DNA of 42,758 bases, taken from assembly GCF_051710625.1 (NCBI RefSeq), contig NZ_JBPESN010000018.1, positions 1-42,758 of the forward strand. Reading direction: 5' to 3'. Below the pieces are notes generated by a model, which saw only the letters and a program-made list of their open reading frames with translations, did no database searches and was not told where the DNA came from. A program made the translations under genes and the position numbers. Every line of letters begins with the position of its first letter. The stretch's first letter is position 1. This DNA is from JBPESN01 sp051710625 (GTDB lineage: Bacteria > Pseudomonadota > Gammaproteobacteria > Enterobacterales > Enterobacteriaceae). This document shows positions 8,140 through 16,164 of the stretch, piece by piece.

Positions 8140-8590
8140 ATCAGGACGTAAAGATGACTTAGATAGCCTGTTACTCCAACTTCCAAAAGAAGAAAAAGAA
8201 CGTCTGATAGCCCTACACGAAGCTAAAAAGGGGCGGTATCTGAAGAGTGTGCAGTAGAAGATGTGGCAAGCTTAAACTGTAAGAAAAGTGGAGCGGCCTA
8301 AATAAAGATTAGGCCATTATCTATCTCGTTTCATTATTTTTATGATTTACTAAAATTTTTTAACCTAATTCACATATATCTAATGGATGCCCAAAAGGCG
8401 TTTAAACTACCTTTAAATCTGCTCAAACCACAGTCATTCGAGTCCAGAATTTAGTGCAAAAAAATCATTTTTTGTCCATTTTTTTGCGACGAGTCCAGAA
8501 TCTGTAAAATCTCTGTAAGCCGCGCCATTAAAGGGCTTCCGGCTAACCCATCGTTTAACTTAAGAGTCCAGAAATGATTGCCACCCCACA
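8133..8590 (+). repeat. Terminal segment of an unidentified mobile element, copy 1 (inverted copy at 42249-42709)
   Basis: This 458-bp block is repeated in opposite orientation at 42249-42709 with scattered substitutions and small indels. Its outer end is CCCCACA at 8590 (TGTGGGG read inward), abutting hda. The first 150 bp encode the C-terminus of an unrecognised protein ('LLLQLPKEEKERLIALHEAK'); here one G is missing from a G run near 8230, so the frame is broken, unlike in copy 2. The last 150 bp carry three direct copies of GAGTCCAGAA at 8440, 8491 and 8564, an A/T-rich near-palindrome, and no ORF. Repeated boxes near an end starting TGT suggest transposase-binding sites. The element family is not identified. 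Confidence 0.75.
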
Positions 8591-8905
8591 ACCCGGCTTA
8601 TCATCAGCGGCAACTGCCCGCCCCGCCAATTGAATATCAGCTTGCCGGATTTGGCCTCGCGCCTGGATTGGGGGCAAATTTATCGCCTGCAGTCGCTTTC
8701 CGATGAGGAGAAGGGTTATGCATTGCAAATGCGGGCGAAACTGCGCGGCTTTGAATTGCCGGAGGATGTCAACCGTTTCTTGCTGAAAAGATTGGAAAGG
8801 GATATGCGCACCTTATCGGCGACGCTAGATCAGCTGGGCCATGCCTCTATCCGCGCCCAGCGCAAACTGACCATTCCTTTTGTGAAAGCGATTCTGAACC
8901 TTTAG
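8591..8905 (+). pseudogene. hda: hda, DnaA regulatory inactivator, 5'-truncated
   Basis: From 8591 the sequence reads 'TRLIISGNCPPRQLN', then 'LPDLASRLDWGQIYRLQSL', 'RGFELPEDVNRFLLKRL' and 'AQRKLTIPFVKAIL'. This is the C-terminal 40 percent of Hda, including the sensor-2 and lid part of its AAA+ domain. The beta-clamp-binding N-terminus and the Walker A and B regions are missing, cut exactly at the end of the mobile element. Hda with the DNA clamp stimulates ATP hydrolysis by DnaA to prevent re-initiation. The fragment has an internal ATG at 8630 but cannot make an active protein. A complete copy elsewhere cannot be excluded. uraA and upp, its usual upstream neighbours, are not here. Confidence 0.93.
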
Positions 8906-9017
8906 GGGGTACGCTTTAACCCTGTATTGGCAAGATGAGCGCTGCGGGGGCGGCTTACATTACCTATTCCGTGCAGGGCTGACGCTGAACTCTCCCTACG
9001 TTACCGCCTGCCGCCTG

Positions 9018-9074
9018 CATTCTGCTTGTTGGCATCCAGCCTGTGGCATTCTGCCTGCTGCATCCTGCGCCCGG
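9018..9074 (+). repeat. Four imperfect tandem repeats of 14-15 bp
   Basis: Four consecutive units begin CATTCTG, CATCCAG, CATTCTG and CATCCTG, each followed by a G/C/T-rich tail. They lie in the non-coding 330 bp between the hda fragment and bepA, where E. coli has arsC (yfgD), of which nothing remains. Confidence 0.55.
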
Positions 9075-9239
9075 GATGGCCTGCCGGGTAATTTGCCCAG
9101 CGGCGCCATAAGGCGGGGCCTGTATGGCGCCAGGCGGTGGCATGTCTCACCGTTCTTCCAAACTGGTGCAGGTGCTGGCCTCGAAAGACTCTGCCAAGCG
9201 TTAGCGCGTGCCCGGTCAGGTTGCCTGCGGCGTAAGTAA

Positions 9240-10718
9240 CTATCGGCGCGCGCCTTTGTCATACTGCGCGAAGCGCAACTGCAACTGCCTGAGCTGATCG
9301 ATGCGCGCGTCATAGCGTGCCTGCTGCAAACTGCCCAGTTTCACCCGGCTGCTGGCTTCGCTTAACGCCCGTACCGCCTGGTCCAACTGTCCCATCAGCG
9401 ACAGCTGCTCGGCGCGCGCCGCCAGTTCTTGATCGCCCAGACCCTGACCAGCGCCCGCCTGGGCCAGTAAATCCCAGCCATTGGTGTCGTCGAGATGGGA
9501 AAAAGTATAGCGATTGAGGATTCGCACGGCATCGCTATAGCGATGCCCCTCGACGTAAGCATTGGCGAGATTGAGCAGCAGCACCGGGTTGGCATCGCGC
9601 TCATTGCCGCGTACCAGTGCTTCCAGGCGGGTGATGGCCTGCGGCGCCTGTTGCAGCGCCAGATCGATATCTGTCATCAAATCCACCAGCCAGATGTTGG
9701 ACGGTTGCCGGCTAAGCAAAGGCTGCAGCGTGCGTTTGGCGTCGTCGTATTTTTTCTCCTGATAAAACAAAATCGCCTGGCCGTACTGCGCGGCCAGCTG
9801 CTGGCGGGCGTTGCCTTTTTTCCAGGCTTCGAGCACATCGTTGCGCAACAGATTGTCGCTGGAGCCGAACATTCCCAGGATGTGCGCCTTCGCCAGATAA
9901 AAGTCCTGGGATGAGTCGATAACAATATGCTTCATCTGGTTAGCGCGGTTGCGGGTATCCGTTAGCCGGCATAGCGGCAAGGGGTGGGTTTGCAGCATTT
10001 CCGGCGGCGCGATGGAATATCGGTTCTGATCCGCCAGTTTTTGCAAGAAGTTCGGCATCGCCTGGGGATTAAAACCGGACCGCTGTAGTACCTGCAAACC
10101 AATGCGATCCGCCTCTTGCTCGTTGGCCTGGGTGAAACTAATGTTGCCCTGCGCGGAGCCGGCGATGGTGCCGGATAGCGCAGCCATGCCCAGCTGCGAA
10201 TTGGCCATTGTGAGCAGAATGGAGCCCAGCGCGCCGACCCAGGTCAGCGGGGCGCGGCGACGCTTTTCCTCCATGGCGCGCGCCAGATGACGCTGGGTGA
10301 CATGGGACAGTTCATGGGCCATGCCCGACGCCAGCTCGCTTTCGTTGTCGGTATAGTTGAACAGCGCCGAATGCAGCACCACGTTGCCGCCGAAAAAGGC
10401 AAACGCATTGAGCTCGTCGCTGCGCAACAGGAAAAAATGAAAGGGGGTACGCACCGAGTTGGCATGGGCCACCAGCGTGTCGCCCAGATGCTTGATGTAT
10501 TGATCAAGCAGTGGATCGTTGATAATCGGGGCGCCGCCGCGCAGCTGGCGCACGAAATAGTCTCCCATTTGCATCTCTTCACCAATGCTTAGCGTACTGC
10601 CAGCGGTGGTCCCCATATCCGGCAGATTGTCCTGAATCTCGTCTGCGTGCGCCGGGAACGTGCCGGTCAACGCGGTCAGCACCAGCGCGATAAGGCTTTT
10701 TTTCAAGCGAGTAACCAT
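9240..10718 (-). CDS. bepA: Periplasmic metalloprotease/chaperone BepA
   Basis: This 492-residue protein matches BepA (YfgC, 487 aa), which assists LptD maturation at the BAM complex and degrades misassembled outer-membrane proteins. The start was taken at 'MVTRLKKSLIAL', giving a signal peptide cleaved after AHA. The M48 protease motif is HELSH at residues 135-139, and the third zinc ligand is in 'NEQEADRIG'. The C-terminal half is a TPR domain ending 'LRQLQLRFAQYDKG'. An upstream in-frame extension of 23 residues was rejected because it lacks homology. The frame is intact although hda and gcvR on both sides are damaged and bamC nearby is frameshifted. perM, its E. coli neighbour, is absent. 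Confidence 0.95.
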   Translation of the reverse strand: MVTRLKKSLIALVLTALTGTFPAHADEIQDNLPDMGTTAGSTLSIGEEMQMGDYFVRQLRGGAPIINDPLLDQYIKHLGDTLVAHANSVRTPFHFFLLRSDELNAFAFFGGNVVLHSALFNYTDNESELASGMAHELSHVTQRHLARAMEEKRRRAPLTWVGALGSILLTMANSQLGMAALSGTIAGSAQGNISFTQANEQEADRIGLQVLQRSGFNPQAMPNFLQKLADQNRYSIAPPEMLQTHPLPLCRLTDTRNRANQMKHIVIDSSQDFYLAKAHILGMFGSSDNLLRNDVLEAWKKGNARQQLAAQYGQAILFYQEKKYDDAKRTLQPLLSRQPSNIWLVDLMTDIDLALQQAPQAITRLEALVRGNERDANPVLLLNLANAYVEGHRYSDAVRILNRYTFSHLDDTNGWDLLAQAGAGQGLGDQELAARAEQLSLMGQLDQAVRALSEASSRVKLGSLQQARYDARIDQLRQLQLRFAQYDKGARR

Positions 10719-10811
10719 AGATGACTCATTTTGCCGGCGGCGGCCGGCCGTCATCCCGCGTCGCCGCCCGCACCGCCGTGAGAGCACGTCAATCTACGCC
10801 GCGGGCTGCGT

Positions 10812-11279
10812 TCAAACGTTTTTCAGATAGGCCAGCACGATATCGTGGTGATTGCTGGTTTTGAAATCGTCGAACACTTTCTCGATGGCGCCGTCGACAC
10901 CCACCAGGAAACTGATGCGGTGAATGCCATCGTAGGTTTTGCCCATAAAGCTCTTCTCACCCCAGACGCCGAACTGGCCGGCAACCTGATGGTCTTCATC
11001 GGAGAGCAAGGTGAAATTCAACAGCTCTTTTTCAGCGAAGCGGGACAGCTTTTCGGGTTTGTCGGTACTGATGCCCAGTACCTCCACCCCGGCCTTTTTC
11101 AGGCCGTCCATATTATCGCGCAACCTGCACGCTTGCACGGTACAGCCTGGCGTCATCGCTTTGGGATAAAAGTAGACCAATACTCTTTGTCCCTGGAAGT
11201 CGGGAAGGCTGATGAGTTCACCGTCCTGATCGGGCAGGCTAAATTGTGGTGCTATATCACCGGCTTTCAGTGGCGTCAT
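10812..11279 (-). CDS. bcp: Thiol peroxidase Bcp (peroxiredoxin Q)
   Basis: This 155-residue protein matches E. coli Bcp (156 aa), a thioredoxin-dependent peroxiredoxin that reduces H2O2 and organic hydroperoxides in the cytoplasm. The active site reads 'PKAMTPGCTVQACRLRD', with the peroxidatic Cys at 46 and the resolving Cys at 51, the five-residue spacing of the alpha-type Bcp enzymes. The C-terminal 'GIHRISFLVGVDG' and the final helix are present. The frame is intact and the ATG lies 20 bp after the gcvR remnant, consistent with the gcvR-bcp order of E. coli. Confidence 0.94.
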   Translation of the reverse strand: MTPLKAGDIAPQFSLPDQDGELISLPDFQGQRVLVYFYPKAMTPGCTVQACRLRDNMDGLKKAGVEVLGISTDKPEKLSRFAEKELLNFTLLSDEDHQVAGQFGVWGEKSFMGKTYDGIHRISFLVGVDGAIEKVFDDFKTSNHHDIVLAYLKNV

Positions 11280-11299
11280 TGCAATACTCCGTCTCTTTC

Positions 11300-11857
11300 C
11301 TAATGCTGTGGATGATTGATAACTCTAATACTGCCTTGCGCATGCAGTTCTGTACAGAGTTGATGAAACCTCTGTTTAATCAGCAGAACTTGACCTCCGG
11401 CCGGACCGTGTGCGGTCATCGAGAGCGTCAGCCGGGAGGGGGATTGCGCGCTCGCCGTCTTGCTTATCGACGCCAGTTCCGCCAGCATCATCTGATGGCT
11501 ATCAAATAAATCGGCATAGCGCTCAATAAGATGGAGGGAGTCATCCACCTCCACCGTCACCCACACCGTCGTCGGATTTGCCAGCTGCTTCTGGGCCGTG
11601 GTGCGCTTCATCACAATCAATAAATCCAGTTCAGCACCTTTCAGCGGCAGGGTGGATTCTATCTGGGCGATGCCGTTCCTGCCCCCTGAGAGCAGCATAA
11701 TTAATTAAAGGTAAATTCCTCACCCAGCATGGCGAGGCGGCTATCTTCTATGTTGCAGCCGCCGCTGCTGACGTGGCGGGTAATAGGTATTGACAATACC
11801 AGGCCGGTCTGTGCCCAGCGCGGTGATAACCAGATAATGTTGCTGTAACGGTGGCAA
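11300..11857 (-). pseudogene. gcvR: gcvR, glycine cleavage repressor, frameshifted
   Basis: GcvR is an ACT-domain protein that binds GcvA and represses the glycine cleavage operon when glycine is scarce. The N-terminal part reads 'QQHYLVITALGTDRPGIVNT' from about 11845. An indel follows in the sequence after AATACC, then 'SCGCNIEDSRLAML'-type sequence in another frame ending 'EEFTF', and a TAA-containing break. The remainder, 'MLLSGGRNGIAQIESTLPLKG' to 'TELHAQGSIRVINHPQH', is open from 11698. No clean ATG precedes the N-terminus; a TTG at 11855-11857 is the best candidate. The C-terminal ACT domain alone could be translated but would lack the first domain. Confidence 0.9.
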
Positions 11858-12000
11858 AATGGCGCTTCCTGTCCGGCGGGTTGTGATTTACATGGTAACC
11901 CTAAAAAAAACCTGCTGCCAAGGTTACCTGGCCGATGTTTGCTTGCTTTTGGATAGGTGACAAAAGTACCATGAATAACCTGTTTGTGGAGGGATGGTCA

Positions 12001-12879
12001 ATGTTTACGGGAAGCATAGTTGCACTGGTTACTCCGATGGACGAAAAGGGTGCCATCGACCGGGTCAGTCTGAAAAAATTAATCGATTATCATGTCGCCA
12101 GCGGTACCGCAGCGATCGTGGCCGTGGGAACGACCGGCGAAACGTCTACCCTGAGCCACGAAGAGCATGGCGATGTGGTGATGTGGACCCTTGAGCTCAG
12201 CGACGGGCGCGTTCCCGTTATCGCGGGCACCGGTGCCAACTCTACCTCCGAGGCCGTGTCGCTGACCCGCCGCTTTAACGACAGCGGCGTGGTGGGATGC
12301 CTCAGCGTTACGCCGTATTACAATCGGCCGAGTCAGGAAGGATTGTTTCAGCATTTTAGGGCCATCGCTGAAAGCAGCGATTTACCGCAAATTCTGTACA
12401 ATGTGCCGGCGCGCACCGGCTGCGATATGCTGCCGCCTACCGTTGCCCGCCTGGCGGAAATCAAAAATATTATCGGTATTAAGGAAGCAACGGGGAACTT
12501 AAGCCATGTCAGCCAGATCCAAGAGCTGGTCAATGACGATTTCCTGCTGCTGAGCGGCGACGACGCCAGCGCATTGGACTTCATGCAACTAGGCGGCAAA
12601 GGGGTGATTTCCGTGACGGCGAACGTTGCCGCGAAGGAGATGACGCAGCTTTGCGCCCTGGCGGCCGACGGCAATTATGTCGATGCGCGCCGTCTTAATC
12701 AGCGCCTGATGCCGCTGCATCAGAAACTCTTTTTTGAACCCAGCCCCATACCGGTTAAATGGGCTTGTAAAGCATTGGGATTAATGGCGACCGACACCCT
12801 GCGCCTGCCGATGACACCCCTGACCAAGGCGGGCAGCCGCGTGGTAAGACAGGCGTTAACGGATGCGGGTTTGCTGTAA
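12001..12879 (+). CDS. dapA: 4-hydroxy-tetrahydrodipicolinate synthase DapA
   Basis: This 292-residue protein has the same length as E. coli DapA. It is the TIM-barrel enzyme that condenses pyruvate with aspartate semialdehyde, the first committed step to diaminopimelate and lysine. The Schiff-base lysine is K161 in 'IGIKEATG'. The catalytic triad Thr44, Tyr107 and Tyr133 and the substrate-binding Arg138 are all in place. The ATG at 12001 follows GGAGGGA; a longer frame starting at 11935 was rejected because the extra residues have no counterpart. It is followed after 16 bp by bamC, the conserved dapA-bamC operon. Its downstream pathway partner dapE in this window is dead. Confidence 0.96.
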   Translation: MFTGSIVALVTPMDEKGAIDRVSLKKLIDYHVASGTAAIVAVGTTGETSTLSHEEHGDVVMWTLELSDGRVPVIAGTGANSTSEAVSLTRRFNDSGVVGCLSVTPYYNRPSQEGLFQHFRAIAESSDLPQILYNVPARTGCDMLPPTVARLAEIKNIIGIKEATGNLSHVSQIQELVNDDFLLLSGDDASALDFMQLGGKGVISVTANVAAKEMTQLCALAADGNYVDARRLNQRLMPLHQKLFFEPSPIPVKWACKALGLMATDTLRLPMTPLTKAGSRVVRQALTDAGLL

Positions 12880-12895
12880 CTCTTAGGGAGATTTA

Positions 12896-13946
12896 ATGTC
12901 TTATTCAATGCAAAAGGTGCAGGTAGCGAAAGTGGTCGGCGTCTCGCTTATCATGCTGCTCGCGGCCTGTACCAGCGATCAGCGCTATAAACGTCAGGTA
13001 AACGGAAACGAAGAGTACCTGAAAGCGCCTCCGCTGCGCGCACTTAGCAGCCCTTCCGGTATGATTTTGCCCCTGCAGAACGGCGATTATGAGATTCCCG
13101 CTGTCCCGCGCAACGGCGCCGTGGGCAAAGGGCTTGATATTCGGCCCCCTGCGCAGCCGCTGGCGCTGCTGAACGGTTCCCGTTCACAATATTCCGGCAA
13201 TAGCGCCGTTATTCAGCTGGAAAATAACGCCCAGGGTCGTGATCTGTGGTCGCAGGTCGCGGCGGTGGTTCAAAGCAAAGGCTATCCGATTGCCTCACGC
13301 CAGGCCGCGCTGCAGAGCCTGAATACGGATTGGATCGTCTGGACCAGTGTTGATGAAGATGAACAGTACAGCGGCCGCTATCAAATAAGCCTGGCGACCC
13401 AAAACTATCAAACTTCGCTCCAGGTAACGTCCCTTGTCCTGCAGCAGAAGGGTAAACCCGTTACCGATCCTGCGCTGGTACAGCGCTATACCGTTGAGAT
13501 GCTTAACAGCGTCGCGAGCGGGCTGCAGCAGCTTAACGACGATCGCGCCAACCGTATCGCCCAGGGCGAAACTGCCGATCTGGGCGTACAAAGCGGCACT
13601 GACGAAAGCGGACTGCCGCTGCTGGTGGTGCGCTCGTCGTACAATACCGTATGGACGCATCTGCCGTCGGCGTTGTCGCGCATCGGCATGAAAGTGAAGG
13701 ATAGCAGCTATCCGCTGGGTACCCGTTTCGGTCATCTATGACGCGCCGGGCAGCGCTACCTGGGACGATTTGGGCGCCAAAGACCCTGATTTGCGTAATG
13801 GCGACTATAAACTGCAGGTCGGCGACCTTGACAACCGCAGCACGCTGCAGTTCACTGATCCGAAAGGGCATACCCTGACCCAATCGCAAAATGACGCGCT
13901 GGTAGCGGTATTCCAGGCGGCATTCAGCCGGTCAACATCCTGTTAA
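12896..13946 (+). pseudogene. bamC: bamC, outer-membrane assembly lipoprotein, frameshifted
   Basis: The first 270 or so codons encode BamC: a signal peptide with lipobox LAAC, the conserved 'SDQRYKRQVNGNEEYL' N-terminal lasso that contacts BamD, and the first helix-grip domain. An extra C near 13722 (CCCG for CCG) shifts the frame, giving a stop at 13741 after 'PLGTRFGHL'. The lost C-terminal part is still readable from 13725 as 'VIYDAPGSATWDDLGAKDP' and 'LQVGDLDNRSTLQFTDPKG', and on to 'VFQAAFS', ending at 13946. BamC is dispensable in E. coli. The truncated 281-residue lipoprotein might still be made and bind BamD, so loss of function is likely but not certain. Confidence 0.88.
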
Positions 13947-13951
13947 ATCAA

Positions 13952-13979
13952 CAGGAGGCTTCCTTCGGCCCCCTTTTTT
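13952..13979 (+). terminator. Probable dapA-bamC terminator
   Basis: GGAGGC and GCCCCC are separated by an eight-base loop and followed by six T, right after the ancestral bamC stop. One A-C mismatch weakens the stem, perhaps another sign of drift. Confidence 0.5.
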
Positions 13980-14019
13980 ACCTGTATCAAAGCGTTATTT
14001 GCCACTGGCATATGTAAAG

Positions 14020-14733
14020 ATGCAAAAGTTAGCTGAGTTGTATCGCGGAAAAGCGAAAACGGTCTATACCACCGAGGATCCGAATTTGCTGATCCGGACG
14101 TTCCGCAACGATATGTCAGCACTGGACGGTCAGCGTATCGAGCAATTCGATCGCAATGGCATGATTAACAATAAGTTAAATTACTTTATCATGACCAAGT
14201 TAGCTGAGGCCGGCATTCCAACCCAGATCGTGCGCGTGCTTTCCGATAATGAAGTGCTGGTGAAAAAACTGGCCATGGTGCCCGTGGAATGCGTGGTGCG
14301 CAACCCCGCGGCCGGCTTGCTGGTAAAGCGTTTAGGCGTAGAGGAAGGCCTGGTCCTGGATCCGCCCTTGTTGGATCTGTTTTTGAAAAACAACGCCATG
14401 CACGATCCGATGATTAACGAATTCTACTGCACCACCTTCGGCTGGGTCAGTGAACCCCATCTGGCGCGGATGAAGCAGTTGACCTATCAGGCTAATGAGG
14501 TGCTCAGCAAGGTTTTCGACGATGCCGGGCTGATTCTGGTGGACTTCAAGCTGGAATTTGGTCTGTTTAACGGCGAGATTGTGCTGGGGGATGAATTTTC
14601 CCCGGACGGTAGCCGTTTGTGGGATAAAACCACCCTCCATAAAATGGATAAAGACCGGTTCCGCCAGAGCCTGGGTGGCGTTATCGAAGCCTATGAAGAA
14701 GTCGCCAAGCGTATCGGCGTCACGTTGGACTAA
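14020..14733 (+). CDS. purC: SAICAR synthetase PurC, with altered signature residues
   Basis: This is a 237-residue open frame, the same length as E. coli PurC, which joins aspartate to CAIR in purine synthesis. The nucleotide-binding 'RGKAKTVY' near residue 9 and the C-terminal 'VDFKLEFGLFNGEIVLGDEF' are normal. Several positions that are conserved in the E. coli enzyme differ here: 'FRNDTSAGDG' reads 'FRNDMSALDG', and the signature 'VVRNRAAGSLVKR' reads 'VVRNPAAGLLVKR' (Arg96 to Pro, Ser100 to Leu). These may impair activity even though the frame is open. The ATG at 14020 was chosen over a TTG at 13999 because it gives the family N-terminus MQK. Confidence 0.9.
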   Translation: MQKLAELYRGKAKTVYTTEDPNLLIRTFRNDMSALDGQRIEQFDRNGMINNKLNYFIMTKLAEAGIPTQIVRVLSDNEVLVKKLAMVPVECVVRNPAAGLLVKRLGVEEGLVLDPPLLDLFLKNNAMHDPMINEFYCTTFGWVSEPHLARMKQLTYQANEVLSKVFDDAGLILVDFKLEFGLFNGEIVLGDEFSPDGSRLWDKTTLHKMDKDRFRQSLGGVIEAYEEVAKRIGVTLD

Positions 14734-14823
14734 CTGCGCAATCGTTTACCTGGGCGGCAGTACCGCTGCCTGTCCAGGGTTATATGCTATCCTCATCATT
14801 AAATGAATAACGTTTAATTGGGG

Positions 14824-15689
14824 ATGACGGTGCGTTGGCAAGGCGGTCGCGAAAGTAATAATGTGGAAGACAGGTGCGGACAGTCATCCGGTCTGGGGGG
14901 CGGTGGTTTCCGGCTGCCGATTCGCGGTAAAGGCGGCATCGTGCTGCTCATCGTGGTGGTAGTAGCGGGCTATTATAACGTCGATCTCACGCTACTGCTT
15001 ACCGGCGTGACAGTCGGGTTCGCAGGTGAGCCAGCAACCCCGCATCAGTTCCAACGACGACGAGGCGGCCAAGTTTATCGCGGTGATCCTCGGTTATACC
15101 GAAGATACCTGGTAGCAGACTTTCCAACAAATGGGCAAAACCTATCAGCCGCCAAAGCTGGTCATGTATCGCGGTGTGACGCAAACCGGTTGCGGTACCG
15201 GTCAATCGGTCATGGGGCCGTTCTATTGCCCGGCGGACAGTACGGTCTATATCGATTTATCTTTTTACGACGACATGAAAAATCAGCTCGGCGCAGGCGG
15301 CGATTTCGCCCAGGGCTATGTGGTCGCTCATGAGGTCGGTCATCACGTGCAAAAACTGCTCGGGATTGAAAGCCGGGTTCGCCAGCAGCGGCAGGGCGCC
15401 CCGGAAAAAACGGTTAACGCACTATCGGTGAAGCTGGAACTGCAGGCGGACTGTTTCGCCGGCGGTGTGGGGCCACAGTATGCAGCAGCAAATCCTCGAC
15501 AAACAGGATCCGCAGGAAGCCCCGAATGCCGCACGGGCCATCGGCAACGATCGGTTACAGCAGCGGGGACAGGGCAGGGTGGTGCCGGACAGTTTTACCC
15601 ATGGCACTTCAGAGCAGCGCTATCATTGGTTTAAACGCAGATTTGACAGTGGCGATATTCATCAGTGTGATACTTTTGCCGGTGGTTAA
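14824..15689 (+). pseudogene. ypfJ: ypfJ, putative neutral zinc metallopeptidase, degraded
   Basis: The fragments match YpfJ, a membrane-anchored protein with an HEVGHH zinc motif and unknown substrate. The N-terminus 'VRWQGGRESNNVEDR' and the transmembrane segment 'GIVLLIVVVVAGYY' are in one frame from 14824-14830 (the original ATG may have become GTG at 14830). The frame then shifts, and a TAG near 15114 interrupts 'TEDTW'. The zinc-binding 'YVVAHEVGHHVQKLLGIE' is intact at about 15325, followed by another frameshift after 'DCFAG' near 15460. The tail 'SFTHGTSEQRYHWFKRRFDSG' ends at 15689. The gene lies next to purC as in E. coli. Confidence 0.93.
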
Positions 15690-15710
15690 GAAATTTTTCA
15701 GGGACAGTGT

Positions 15711-16163
15711 ATGAATTTTTCCGATCCGACGCTGCTGATCCTGCTGGGTCTGGCGGCGCTCGGTATTATCAGCCACAACAATACCGTGACCGTGGCGATC
15801 CTGGTGTTATTAATTATTCGCCTTACGCCGATGGAACAGTATTTTCTCTGGGTAGAGAAACAGGGATTAACCATTGGTATTATCATTCTTACCATCGGCG
15901 TGATGGCGCCCATCGCCAGCGGTACGCTGTCGGCGTCTACCATCCTCCACTCCTTTTTGCACTGGAAATCGCTGCTGGCGATAGTGATTGGCGTGGCAGT
16001 TTCATGGCTGGGCGGCCGCGGCGTCTCGCTGATGTCCAGCCAGCCCTCCGTGGTCGCCGGACTGTTGGTAGGCACGGTGCTCGGGGTGGCATTGTTCCGC
16101 GGTATGCCGGTGGGGCCGCTCATTGCCGCAGGGCTGCTGTCGCTGCTCGTGGGCAAGACCTGA
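15711..16163 (+). CDS. DUF441 (UPF0756, YeaL-type) membrane protein
   Basis: This 150-residue, very hydrophobic protein aligns closely with E. coli YeaL. The shared 'TLLILLGLAALGIISHN', 'GLTIGIIILTIGVMAPIASG' and 'VVAGLLVGTVLGVALFRG' indicate four or five membrane helices in the inner membrane. The function of the family is unknown. A good Shine-Dalgarno is not obvious, but the ATG gives the expected N-terminus. In E. coli yeaL lies elsewhere; its position between ypfJ and tmcA may be the ancestral order of the wider group. The stop overlaps the start region of the tmcA remnant by spacing of one base. The frame is intact between two heavily damaged genes. Confidence 0.88.
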   Translation: MNFSDPTLLILLGLAALGIISHNNTVTVAILVLLIIRLTPMEQYFLWVEKQGLTIGIIILTIGVMAPIASGTLSASTILHSFLHWKSLLAIVIGVAVSWLGGRGVSLMSSQPSVVAGLLVGTVLGVALFRGMPVGPLIAAGLLSLLVGKT

Positions 16164-16164
16164 G

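Noticed and set aside
9018..9074. Short repeats as a CRISPR array
   Set aside because: Units are adjacent with no spacers, 14-15 bp and imperfect.
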